Source of the DNA: DASXRC01 sp036506495
Lineage (GTDB): Bacteria > Actinomycetota > Actinomycetes > Mycobacteriales > Micromonosporaceae
DNA: 13,869 bases
Assembly: GCA_036506495.1 (NCBI GenBank)
Contig: DASXRQ010000217.1
Location: 1 to 13,869 of the forward strand
Direction of reading: 5' to 3'
In this document: positions 1 through 7,100 of the stretch, piece after piece
How the letters are laid out: each line of letters opens with the position of its first letter
Numbering within the stretch: position 1 is the stretch's first letter
Notes under the pieces: generated by a model
Told to the model about the DNA's origin: nothing
What the model saw: only the letters and a program-made list of their open reading frames with translations
Database searches by the model: none
Translations under genes and position numbers: made by a program

Positions 1-842
1 ACGCCGCTGGCCCCGGACAGCTCGCGTGCCTTGACGACCCGCGCGTCGGGCAGGGTGAGCTTCGAGCCGGCGGTGATGTAACAGCCAGCCTCGACCACGC
101 AGTCATCGCCGAGCGAGATGCCGATGCCGGCGTTCGCTCCCAGCAGGCAGCGCTCGCCGATGCGGATGACCTCCTTGCCACCGCCGGAGAGCGTACCCAT
201 GATCGAGGCGCCGGCCCCGATGTCCGAGCCGTCGCCGATCACGACGCCGGCCACGATGCGGCCCTCGACCATCGAGGTGCCGAGCGTGCCAGCGTTGAAG
301 TTGCAGAATCCCTCGTGCATGACGGTCGTACCCGACGCGAGGTGCGCGCCGAGGCGCACCCGGTCCGCGTCGGCGATGCGCACGCCCGACGGCACCACGT
401 AGTCAGTCATTCGCGGGAACTTGTCCACGCCGTACACGGCCAGGTGACGCCCTGCCGCACGCTCGATGATCCGCAGCTCATCGACCCGATCGGGCGGGCA
501 CGGCCCCGCCGACGTCCAGGCGACATTCGCGAGCACGCCGAAGATCCCGTCCAGGTTGGCGTCGTGCGGTCGGATCAGCCGATGCGACAACAGATGCAGC
601 CGGAGGTACGCGTCCGACGCGTCCTTCGGCACGTCGGCCAGCGAGCCGATGACGGTGACCACGGCAACCGTCCGCAGGCCGGGCAGCGCCCGGTTCCCGG
701 CCAGATGGGTCGGCGGCGACGCGTCCGCGGGCGGCTCCCCGAGGCCGAGGTCGTCGGCCGGGTACCAGGTGTCGAGGACCGTGTCCTCGGCGGTGACCGT
801 CGCCAGACCGAGACCCCAGGCGGGTGAGGTGGAGTGCGTCAC
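1..842 (-). CDS. dapD: 2,3,4,5-tetrahydropyridine-2,6-dicarboxylate N-succinyltransferase (3' end beyond window)
   Basis: Transfers succinyl from succinyl-CoA to tetrahydrodipicolinate, a cytosolic step towards meso-diaminopimelate and lysine. My reverse-strand reading gives 280 residues with no stop before the window edge. The M. tuberculosis enzyme has about 317, so roughly 35-45 C-terminal residues are missing. Residues about 1-145 form the N-terminal region of the actinobacterial type. Residues about 150-280 are a left-handed beta-helix of hexapeptide repeats, including GTTVMHEGFCNFNAGTLG (171-188), MVEGRI (191-196) and GTLSGGGKE (216-224). E193 is probably the equivalent of the catalytic glutamate reported for the mycobacterial enzyme. 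I chose the GTG start because a TAGATT -10 box lies exactly 7 nt upstream, so the mRNA is probably leaderless. An in-frame ATG at 863-861 lies upstream of that -10 box and would bring a TTA codon into the gene. The gene is divergent from dapE. Confidence 0.95.
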   Translation of the reverse strand, partial: MTHSTSPAWGLGLATVTAEDTVLDTWYPADDLGLGEPPADASPPTHLAGNRALPGLRTVAVVTVIGSLADVPKDASDAYLRLHLLSHRLIRPHDANLDGIFGVLANVAWTSAGPCPPDRVDELRIIERAAGRHLAVYGVDKFPRMTDYVVPSGVRIADADRVRLGAHLASGTTVMHEGFCNFNAGTLGTSMVEGRIVAGVVIGDGSDIGAGASIMGTLSGGGKEVIRIGERCLLGANAGIGISLGDDCVVEAGCYITAGSKLTLPDARVVKARELSGASG

Positions 843-848
843 GCGCCG

Positions 849-854
849 TAATCT
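849..854 (+). promoter_or_regulatory. -10 box of a leaderless dapE promoter
   Basis: TAATCT matches the actinobacterial TANNNT -10 pattern. Seven bases (855-861) separate it from the dapE ATG, the distance expected when transcription starts on the A of the start codon. No Shine-Dalgarno sequence is present or possible in this gap. The -35 region would lie inside dapD; only a weak TGA core (825-827) is visible there. The hexamer shares five of its six base pairs with the dapD -10 box on the other strand. Confidence 0.7.
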
Positions 855-855
855 A
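850..855 (-). promoter_or_regulatory. -10 box of a leaderless dapD promoter
   Basis: Read on the minus strand this is TAGATT, again TANNNT, followed by seven bases (849-843) and then the dapD GTG. Spacing is identical to the dapE side, so the 19-bp gap is built symmetrically. I see no convincing -35 box on this side; it would fall within the first codons of dapE. Confidence 0.68.
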
Positions 856-861
856 CCCCGC

Positions 862-1929
862 ATGCCGAACCCCCTGACCCCGGACGTGCTGGCCGACCCG
901 GTCGCGCTGACCCGCGCCCTGGTCGACATCGAATCGGTCTCGCTCAACGAAAAGGAGATCGCCGACGCCGTCGAGGAGGTGCTCCGGCAGGCGCGGCACC
1001 TGAGCGTCGAGCGCCACGGCAACACGCTGATGGCGCGTACGGACCTCGGCCGGTCCCAGCGGGTGGTGCTCGCTGGGCACCTGGACACCGTGCCGCTCGC
1101 CGCGAACTTCCCGTCCACGGTCGCCGACGACGCGATCTACGGGTGCGGCACCGCCGACATGAAGGCCGGGGTGGCGCTCGCGCTGCGGCTGGCGGTGGCG
1201 CTGGCCGAGCCGAGGTACGACGTGACGTACTTCTTTTACGAGGCCGAGGAGATCGAGTCCGCGTACAACGGCTTGTTCTTGATTTCCCGGGCGCACCCGG
1301 AGTGGTTGGCGGCGGACTTCGCCGTCCTGCTCGAGCCGACGTACGGCGTGGTCGAGGCCGGCTGCCAGGGGACGGTGCGCGCGTCGGTGCGTACGCATGG
1401 CAAACGCGCCCACTCGGCCCGGTCCTGGCTCGGTGTGAACGCGATCCACGCGGCCGGGGAGCCGCTGCGCCGGCTCGAAGCGTACGAGGCGCGGACCGTC
1501 ACCATCGATGGCTGCACCTACCGCGAGGGACTCAACGCCGTGGGGATCAGCGGCGGGGTGGCGGGCAACGTCATACCGGACGCCTGCGAGATCGAGGTGA
1601 ACTACCGGTTCGCGCCGGATCGGTCGGACGCGGACGCGGAGGCGCACCTGCGCGAGGTGTTCGCCGGGTTCGAGCTCGCGGTCACGGACTCCGCGCCCGG
1701 CGCGCTGCCCGGGCTGGCCGCGGCGCCGGCGCAGGAGTTCATCGCGGCCGTGGGCGCGCCGCCGGCGGCGAAGCTGGGCTGGACAGATGTGTCCCGGTTC
1801 GCCGCCCTGGGCATACCGGCGCTGAACTTTGGCCCCGGCGACCCCAACCTCGCGCACCGGCGCGAGGAGCACGTCGAGATGGCCAAGATCCGGGAGGGCG
1901 CGACGGTCCTCCGTCGCTGGCTCTCCTAG
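862..1929 (+). CDS. dapE: Succinyl-diaminopimelate desuccinylase
   Basis: M20-family zinc amidohydrolase of 355 residues that removes succinate from N-succinyl-LL-diaminopimelate, giving LL-diaminopimelate for lysine and peptidoglycan. The metal and catalytic motifs are all present: GHLDTVP (72-78, with H73 and D75), GCGTADMKAG (94-103, D99 as bridging metal ligand), EAEEIE (127-132, E129 as general base and E130 as ligand), E158 in LLEPT, and the late histidine H332 in AHRREE. The insert between about 170 and 290 corresponds to the dimerisation (lid) domain, with RTHGKRAHSARSW (177-189) the usual M20 dimer-domain signature. The start is the ATG seven bases after the -10 box; longer in-frame readings upstream run antisense through dapD and are not needed. 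It shares a promoter region with dapD, which supplies an earlier step of the same pathway. Confidence 0.95.
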   Translation: MPNPLTPDVLADPVALTRALVDIESVSLNEKEIADAVEEVLRQARHLSVERHGNTLMARTDLGRSQRVVLAGHLDTVPLAANFPSTVADDAIYGCGTADMKAGVALALRLAVALAEPRYDVTYFFYEAEEIESAYNGLFLISRAHPEWLAADFAVLLEPTYGVVEAGCQGTVRASVRTHGKRAHSARSWLGVNAIHAAGEPLRRLEAYEARTVTIDGCTYREGLNAVGISGGVAGNVIPDACEIEVNYRFAPDRSDADAEAHLREVFAGFELAVTDSAPGALPGLAAAPAQEFIAAVGAPPAAKLGWTDVSRFAALGIPALNFGPGDPNLAHRREEHVEMAKIREGATVLRRWLS

Positions 1930-2138
1930 CCGGTCCTCGCTCCGCTCGGACGGCTCGCGCCGCCGTCGGGCAGCGTCTTCGCCCTGCGGGGGACCACGGC
2001 TTCGCCGGGTCCTCCTCGGGCTCCAGACGCTGCCGCGGCGCTCGCGGCGTAGATCGCCAGCCGCCGCTCGACGACGACCTCCCTGATCCTGCGGTGCATC
2101 TGCCGCCTTCGCCGGATCAGCTCCGAACGCGTCATCAC
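1926..2138 (-). CDS. Possible small Arg-rich protein of unknown function
   Basis: A 70-residue reading frame that I do not recognise. Its support is upstream: a purine-rich GGGGGAGGGAG Shine-Dalgarno sequence sits 6-9 bases before GTG (2138) or the adjoining ATG (2135), and a TACTTT -10-like box lies further up (2179-2174). The N-terminal half is a strongly basic, probably helical segment (SELIRRRRQMHRRIREVVVE, residues 5-24). From about residue 31 to the end the protein is Ala/Gly/Arg/Pro-rich and is encoded entirely by the hairpin-rich block after dapE. Its stop codon overlaps the dapE stop on the opposite strand. The N-terminal part may therefore be a genuine small protein whose tail was replaced or extended by repeat DNA. 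Alternatively the whole frame is a chance opening. It is divergent from the LOG operon. Confidence 0.4.
   Translation of the reverse strand: MMTRSELIRRRRQMHRRIREVVVERRLAIYAASAAAASGARGGPGEAVVPRRAKTLPDGGASRPSGARTG
1930..2048. repeat. Hairpin-rich GC block after dapE
   Basis: This stretch holds several nested inverted repeats. GACGGC (1949-1954) pairs with GCCGTC (1962-1967). GGCAGCGTCT (1969-1978) pairs with AGACGCTGCC (2025-2034), a perfect 10-bp match. Within that outer loop, GGACC..CGGC (1991-2000) pairs with GCCG..GGTCC (2004-2012) across a small loop. The block starts right at the dapE stop codon, so it may act as a terminator. Its density of palindromes also resembles a dispersed REP-like element. 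There is no T-run. Function is inferred only from structure. Confidence 0.5.
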
Positions 2139-2157
2139 GGCAATCTCCCTCCCCCGT

Positions 2158-2172
2158 GCATACCCAGTATGC
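2158..2172. promoter_or_regulatory. Perfect palindrome, candidate operator
   Basis: GCATACCCAGTATGC consists of 6-bp arms that match perfectly around a 3-bp centre, in one of the few AT-richer spots of the intergenic region. It lies just downstream of the TACTTT -10-like box of the small minus-strand gene and just upstream of its Shine-Dalgarno sequence, where a bound repressor would block transcription. It is about 110 bp upstream of the first LOG gene, so it could serve either direction. No regulator gene is present in the window to pair with it. Confidence 0.4.
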
Positions 2173-2272
2173 GAAAGTAAGACGCGGGAGGGCTCCGGAA
2201 GGTTGCATCCGCGCTCGGCGAGTCTTCGCCCGCCGGCCGGCGGCGCGCGCGGCGACCGTCCAGCCGTCCCAC

Positions 2273-2278
2273 TACGGT
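2273..2278 (+). promoter_or_regulatory. -10 box of a probable leaderless promoter for the LOG operon
   Basis: TACGGT fits TANNNT and is followed by six bases (TGACCC) and the ATG of the first LOG gene. No Shine-Dalgarno sequence precedes that ATG, which agrees with a leaderless start. No clear -35 box is visible about 17 bp further up. Confidence 0.5.
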
Positions 2279-2284
2279 TGACCC

Positions 2285-3136
2285 ATGACCCACAGCAACG
2301 GCCGCGGACGCGGGCCGGAGCGCCATCGGGGGGCAGTGACGTTGCGACGGGAGGCCATCCCGCCGAGCACGGCGGATCAGCGGCTGCTCGACTCGCGTAC
2401 GCGTGGGGATTGGCGGACCCGCGACTCGTGGCGCGCGCTGCGGATTCTGTCGGAGTTCGTCGAGGGCTTCGAGACCCTCGCCGAGTTGCCGCCCGCCGTC
2501 AGTGTGTTCGGCTCGGCACGCAGCAAGCCGGACAGCCCGGAGTGCGAGCTGGCCGAGCGACTCGGCGCGGCGCTCGCCCGAGCCGGGTACGCCGTGATCA
2601 CCGGTGGCGGTCCCGGCGTGATGGAGGCGGCCAATCGGGGCGCGACCGAGGCCGGTGGGCTCTCCGTAGGGCTGGGTATCGAGCTGCCGTTCGAGCAGGG
2701 GATCAACGACTGGGTCGACATCGGCATCGACTTTCGGTACTTCTTCGCCCGCAAGACGATGTTCGTCAAGTACGCCCAGGCGTTCGTCGTGCTGCCGGGC
2801 GGTTTCGGCACGATGGACGAGCTGTTCGAGGCGCTCACGCTCGTGCAGACCGGTAAGGTCACCCGGTTCCCGGTCGTACTCATGGGCACGTCCTACTGGC
2901 AGGGCCTGCTCGACTGGATGAACGGGCACATGGTGGGCGAGGGCAAGATCGGTCCGGCGGACCTGAAGCTGCTCTGTGTCACCGACGACGTCGCCGAGGC
3001 GATCCGGCACATCGTGGACGCGGATGCCGCGCTCACCGCGGAGCAGGAGGCGATCCAGAACGCGGCGCTCGCGCGCCGGGAGGCCGGCCGGGGCGCCCCA
3101 CGCCCGGCAGGCTCGGCCCGCGACCTGGAGGCGTGA
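2285..3136 (+). CDS. LOG-family Rossmann protein, long form (cytokinin riboside 5'-monophosphate phosphoribohydrolase type)
   Basis: A protein of 283 residues of the LOG (formerly 'lysine decarboxylase', TIGR00730) family. Characterised members cut the N-glycosidic bond of cytokinin or adenine nucleotides to release the free base and ribose 5-phosphate. Residues 1-70 are an N-terminal extension absent from short LOGs. The core follows: VFGSAR (74-79), ITGGGPGVMEAANRG (105-119), RKTMF (156-160, with nucleotide-contact Arg and Lys) and the signature PGGFGTMDE (171-179) carrying the catalytic Glu. About 30 C-terminal residues form a variable Ala/Arg-rich tail. It heads a three-gene unit, and its TGA overlaps the next gene's ATG. 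Substrate is uncertain, because actinobacterial long forms have not, to my knowledge, been assigned one. Confidence 0.92.
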   Translation: MTHSNGRGRGPERHRGAVTLRREAIPPSTADQRLLDSRTRGDWRTRDSWRALRILSEFVEGFETLAELPPAVSVFGSARSKPDSPECELAERLGAALARAGYAVITGGGPGVMEAANRGATEAGGLSVGLGIELPFEQGINDWVDIGIDFRYFFARKTMFVKYAQAFVVLPGGFGTMDELFEALTLVQTGKVTRFPVVLMGTSYWQGLLDWMNGHMVGEGKIGPADLKLLCVTDDVAEAIRHIVDADAALTAEQEAIQNAALARREAGRGAPRPAGSARDLEA

Positions 3137-3681
3137 TGGCGGCAGTCTGCGTCTTCTGCGCGTCCTCGCGCATGCTCGACCGGCATTGGCTCGACCTCGC
3201 CTTCACCCTCGGCCGTGAGCTGGCCGGGCGGGGACACACTCTGGTCTCCGGCGGCGGCTGCGTCGGCATGATGGGCGCGGTCGCGGACGGCGCCAGGGCC
3301 GGTGGGGCCTCCACCCTCGGCGTGATTCCGCAGTCGCTGGTCGATCTCGAAGTGGCCGACACCCAGGCGGACGAGCTGGTCGTCACCGACGGCATGACGT
3401 CCCGCAAGGCCTTGATGATCGAGAAGTCGGACGCCTTCCTCATCCTGCCGGGTGGACTGGGCACGCTGGACGAGTTGTTCGAGGTCTGGACGACGGCGAC
3501 GCTCGCGGTGCACCACAAGCCGGTCGTGCTACTCGACGCGGACGGGTTCTACCGCGGACTCGTCGAGTGGCTGCGCGGACTGCCGGCGGCGGGATTCGCC
3601 CGACGCGACGCGCTCGACCTGCTAGTCGTGGCCGAGACTGTGCCCGCGGCGCTGTCCTCGCTCGAGGCCCGACTGCGATGA
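3136..3681 (+). CDS. LOG-family phosphoribohydrolase, short form
   Basis: At 181 residues this has the usual length of plant and bacterial LOG enzymes. Motifs are VCVFCASS (4-11), LVSGGGCVGMMGAVADG (36-52), the Arg-Lys pair of TSRKALM (88-94) and PGGLGTLDE (105-113) with the catalytic Glu. It most resembles the Rv1205 type, which in M. tuberculosis lies near dapE and makes free cytokinins. I start it at the ATG that overlaps the upstream stop as TGATG, with GGAG five bases ahead; the GTG one codon earlier is possible. The overlap implies coupled translation with the long LOG. The two paralogues share the catalytic motifs but little else, so they look like ancient subfamilies, not a recent duplication. 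Confidence 0.91.
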   Translation: MAAVCVFCASSRMLDRHWLDLAFTLGRELAGRGHTLVSGGGCVGMMGAVADGARAGGASTLGVIPQSLVDLEVADTQADELVVTDGMTSRKALMIEKSDAFLILPGGLGTLDELFEVWTTATLAVHHKPVVLLDADGFYRGLVEWLRGLPAAGFARRDALDLLVVAETVPAALSSLEARLR

Positions 3682-4001
3682 TTCCGTCGCGCGTTGCCGG
3701 CCACTGCGAGCGCTTCAACGCCGCGATCCGCGCCGGCGACTTCACGGCGTTCGTGCAGACCTTCACCAATGACGCGGTGATGCGCTTCCACGGCGTACCG
3801 GCCGGGCCGTACCGTGGCCGCGACGAGATCGCGGCGGCGTACGCGCGGCGCCCGCCGACGGACACGATGATCATCCGATCCGTACGCACCGAGGGCGACA
3901 CGGACGTGGTCCGGTTCGCCTGGGACTCCGGCGGCAGCGGCACGATGACGGTCCGCTGGCGGGACGGCATGGTCGCCGACGTCGCGGTCGCCTTCGACTG
4001 A
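3678..4001 (+). CDS. NTF2/SnoaL-like small protein
   Basis: A protein of 107 residues with the cone-shaped alpha+beta fold signature of the NTF2-like superfamily. The N-terminal helix is HCERFNAAIRAGDFTAFVQTF (9-29), then TNDAVMRFHGVPAG (30-43), the typical GPYRGRDEIAAAYARRP (43-59), then beta strands 64-107. Members are enzymes (ketosteroid-isomerase-like, polyketide cyclases) or ligand-binding proteins; I cannot assign a substrate. Asp31 and Arg36-His38 point into the region that usually lines the pocket. The ATG overlaps the short LOG stop as ATGA, so it is translated with both LOG genes and is probably the last gene of that operon. An imperfect palindrome follows 26 bp after its stop. Confidence 0.8.
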   Translation: MIPSRVAGHCERFNAAIRAGDFTAFVQTFTNDAVMRFHGVPAGPYRGRDEIAAAYARRPPTDTMIIRSVRTEGDTDVVRFAWDSGGSGTMTVRWRDGMVADVAVAFD

Positions 4002-4027
4002 CCCGGTGAGTTCGACGGGCGCTGATC

Positions 4028-4094
4028 ATCGCAACCTTGGCCAGGTTGCCGTGTCCGGGCCCGCCTGACACCCCAGTCTGGGCAAGGTTGGGGT
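4028..4094. repeat. Imperfect long palindrome (copy A)
   Basis: Left arm 4028-4055 and right arm 4067-4094 are 28 bp each and match at about 20 positions, around an 11-bp centre that contains GGGCCC. The best-matched parts are CAACCTTG with CAAGGTTG, and GTGTC with GACAC. It lies between the NTF2-like gene and adnA and could end the LOG operon transcript. A second element with the same core (GACACCCCA, GGCAAG, TTG) occurs at 11961-12023, so this appears to be a dispersed repeat family and not a one-off terminator. Confidence 0.55.
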
Positions 4095-4137
4095 CGGTCG
4101 GACGGCGTGTGCCGAAGTGTCGGATGGGCGTGGTGTG

Positions 4138-7100
4138 ATGATGCCCGTGACGACAGCGGTGGTGGGTGGGCAGCCCGGCGGGAGTGGCCGGGCAGGCTGG
4201 GCGGGATATCGCCTGGTGCGTCCCCGCGCATCGCTCGATGTGCCCGTCCCCGACGACACGCAGCGCGACGTGATCGCCCACGTGGACGGACCGTTGCTCG
4301 TCCTCGGCGGCCCGGGCACCGGCAAGACGACGACGCTCGTGGAGGCCGTCGCCGCGCGCGTCGCCGACGGCGTCGACCCGGAGCAGATCCTCGTGCTCAC
4401 GTTCGGCCGGCGGAGCGCCGCGACGCTACGGGAGCGGATCGAGGCGCGGATCGCCGTCGAGGCCGGCCGTGTCGTGCACGAGCCGCTCGTGCGGACCTTC
4501 CACGCGTACGCCTTCGGCCTACTGCGGCGCGCTGCGGCGTTGCGCGGCGAGCCGTCCCCGCGCCTGCTCACCGGGCCCGAGCAGGATCTGATCATACGCG
4601 AGCTGCTGCGCACGACTGGCGAAGACGAGGCCGAGCCCGACCGGGTGGCGTGGCCCGGCGAGCTGCGCGCCGCCGTGCGCACGCGGGCGTTCGCCGAGCA
4701 GCTGCGAGACCTGCTGTTGCGCGCGGCCGAGCGCGGCATCGGCCCGGCCGAGCTGGCCGCGCTCGGCGAGCGGCTGGGCCGCGCGGACTGGCCCGCCGCC
4801 GCGCGCTTCATGCGGCAGTACGCGGCGGTGCTCGCCCTCCGTGATGCCACCAGCCGCGGGACGATCGGCTACGACAACGCGGAGCTGGTCCGGGCCGCGG
4901 CCGGTCTGCTGCTGGACGATCCGGAGCTGCTCGAGTTGGAGCGGCGCCGGCTGGCACGCGTCTACGTCGATGAGCTGTCCGACACCGACCCGGCCCAACT
5001 CGACCTGCTGGCGTTGGTGGCGACCGGCGGCCGGCCCCTCGTGGCGTTCGCCGACCCCGACTCGTCGACGTACGCGTTCCGGGGCGCCGATCCCGGCGGG
5101 GTGCTGGAGTTCCCCGACCGTTTTCGTGCCGCGTCCGGACGTGCCGCGCCCGTCGTGGTGCTGACCCGGTCATACCGGGCCGGCGCCGAGCTGCTGGCCG
5201 TGACGGGCCACATCGCCGCCCGGCTCCGCGGCCCGGCCCGCCACCGATCGATGCGTCCGTTGTCCGGTGCCGCCCCGGGCGAGGTACGGGTGCGCACATT
5301 CCGTTCCGTCACCAGCGAATCGGCGTCCCTCGCCCACGCGCTCCGCGAGGCGCACCTGATCGACGGCGTCCCGTGGTCCCGCATGGCCGTGCTCCTTCGC
5401 TCGACCGCGCGCCAGCTCGCGCCGCTGCAGCGCGCGCTGCACCAGGCGGGGGTGCCGACCGTCGTGCACGCCGAGGACCTGCCGCTGCACCAGCAGCCGG
5501 CCGTCGCGCCGCTGTTGTTGCTGCTGCGGTGCGCGCTGCAGCCCGACCGGCTCGACGAGGAGGCGGCCATCGCGTTGCTGCACTCGCCGCTCGGCGGTGC
5601 CGATCCGCTCGCCGAGCGCCGGCTGCGGCAGGGGCTGCGCGCGCTCGCGCTCGCCGCCGGCGACCGTCGTCCATCCGGTGTGCTGCTGGTCGAGGCGCTG
5701 CGCGACCCGACCGAGCTGGCGGCGCTGGAGCGTCGGTGGGCCGCGCCGGCCCGCGCGGTCGCGACGCTGCTGACCACGGTGCGAGAGGCTGCCGCACGGC
5801 CGGGCGCGACCGCCGAGGACGTCCTGTGGGCGGTGTGGCGGGCGAGTGGTCTCGCCGAACGGTGGGCCGCGGCCAGCACGCGTGGCCGCCGGGCGGCCAC
5901 CGCCGACCGGGACCTCGACGCGGTCGTGGTGCTCTTCGACGCGGCCGCCCGATTCACCGACCGGCTGCCCGGCGCGCGCATCGAGGTCTTCCTCGACCAC
6001 GTGCTCGGTCAACAGCTGCCCGCCGACACGCTGGCCCCGACGGCCGATCGTGGCGACGCCGTTCGGCTGATGACCGCGCACGCTGCCAAGGGCCTGGAGT
6101 GGGACGTCGTCGCGGTCGCGGGAGTGCAGGAGGGGGTCTGGCCCGATCTGCGGCTGCGCGGCAGCCTGCTCGGCTCGGAGCGGCTGGTCGACGTGCTCGC
6201 CGGGCGTGGTCCCGAGCATGACGGGCTCGCCTCGGTGGCCAGCCAGACCTCCGCGCTGCTGGATGAGGAGCGGCGGCTGTTCTACGTGGCGATCACGCGG
6301 GCGCGCCGCCGCGTACTCGTTTCCGCGGTCGCGTCGGCGACGACCGGCGGCGCCGATGGCGAGGAGCAGCCGAGCCGGTTCCTGCACGAGCTCGCCGCCG
6401 CGCCGGTCGGGGACGACGGCGCCGACCTCCCCGTGGCGAGCCCGCCGCGGGCGCTCACCTTGCCGGCACTGGTGGCCGAGCTGCGCACCGTCGTGAGCGA
6501 CCCGGCCTCGCCCGAGCCCCGCCTGCGGGCGGCGGCGGCCGAGCTGGCCCGGCTCGCGGTGGCCGGCGTTCCGGGTGCCGATCCGAGCGCCTGGTGGGGC
6601 GTGGCGCCACTCTCCGATGACCGGCCGCTCGCCGAGGAGGGAGATCCGGTCCGGGTCACTCCGTCCACGATGGAGAGTGCGCTCCGGTGCAGCCTGCGCT
6701 GGCTGCTGGAGCGCCACGGCGGCGCGGCGCCGGCGACCGCGGCCCAGGGCGTGGGCAACCTCGTGCACGCCGCGGCGATGCTCGCGGAGGACGCGAGCGC
6801 CGACCGGGCGGCGCTGCTGGACTACATCGCCGGGCGCTTCGACGCGATCGAGCTCGCGGCGCGGTGGCTGGCCGGTCCCGAGGCGGAGCGGGCCGAGCGC
6901 ATGGTTGACAAGCTGCTGCGCTGGCTGGCCCGCAATCCGCGCCGGCTGCTGGCCATCGAGCGGGAGTTCGCCGTGCGGTTGGAGGATCCACTGCGCCCCG
7001 TCGACCTGACCGGCCGCGTCGACCGGCTCGAGGTCGACGAGGCCGGCCGGCTCGTGGTGATCGACCTGAAGACCGGCAAGTCGACGTCGGTCACCGAGTC

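Noticed and set aside
466..861. N-terminal extension of dapE in the same frame
   Set aside because: It is antisense to dapD, and the M20 domain begins shortly after the ATG at 862, which has the correct -10 spacing.
853..2208. 451-codon open frame on the minus strand opposite dapE
   Set aside because: It crosses the whole of dapE and the hairpin block, and no protein motif is visible; dapE itself is unmistakable.
2285..3681. Recent tandem duplication of the LOG gene
   Set aside because: The two proteins differ in length and in most residues outside the shared catalytic motifs, so they are old paralogues from different subfamilies.
2285..3681. Lysine decarboxylase activity for the LOG genes, which would fit the nearby lysine genes
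   Set aside because: That name is an old misannotation of the PGGxGTxxE family; characterised members are nucleotide phosphoribohydrolases.
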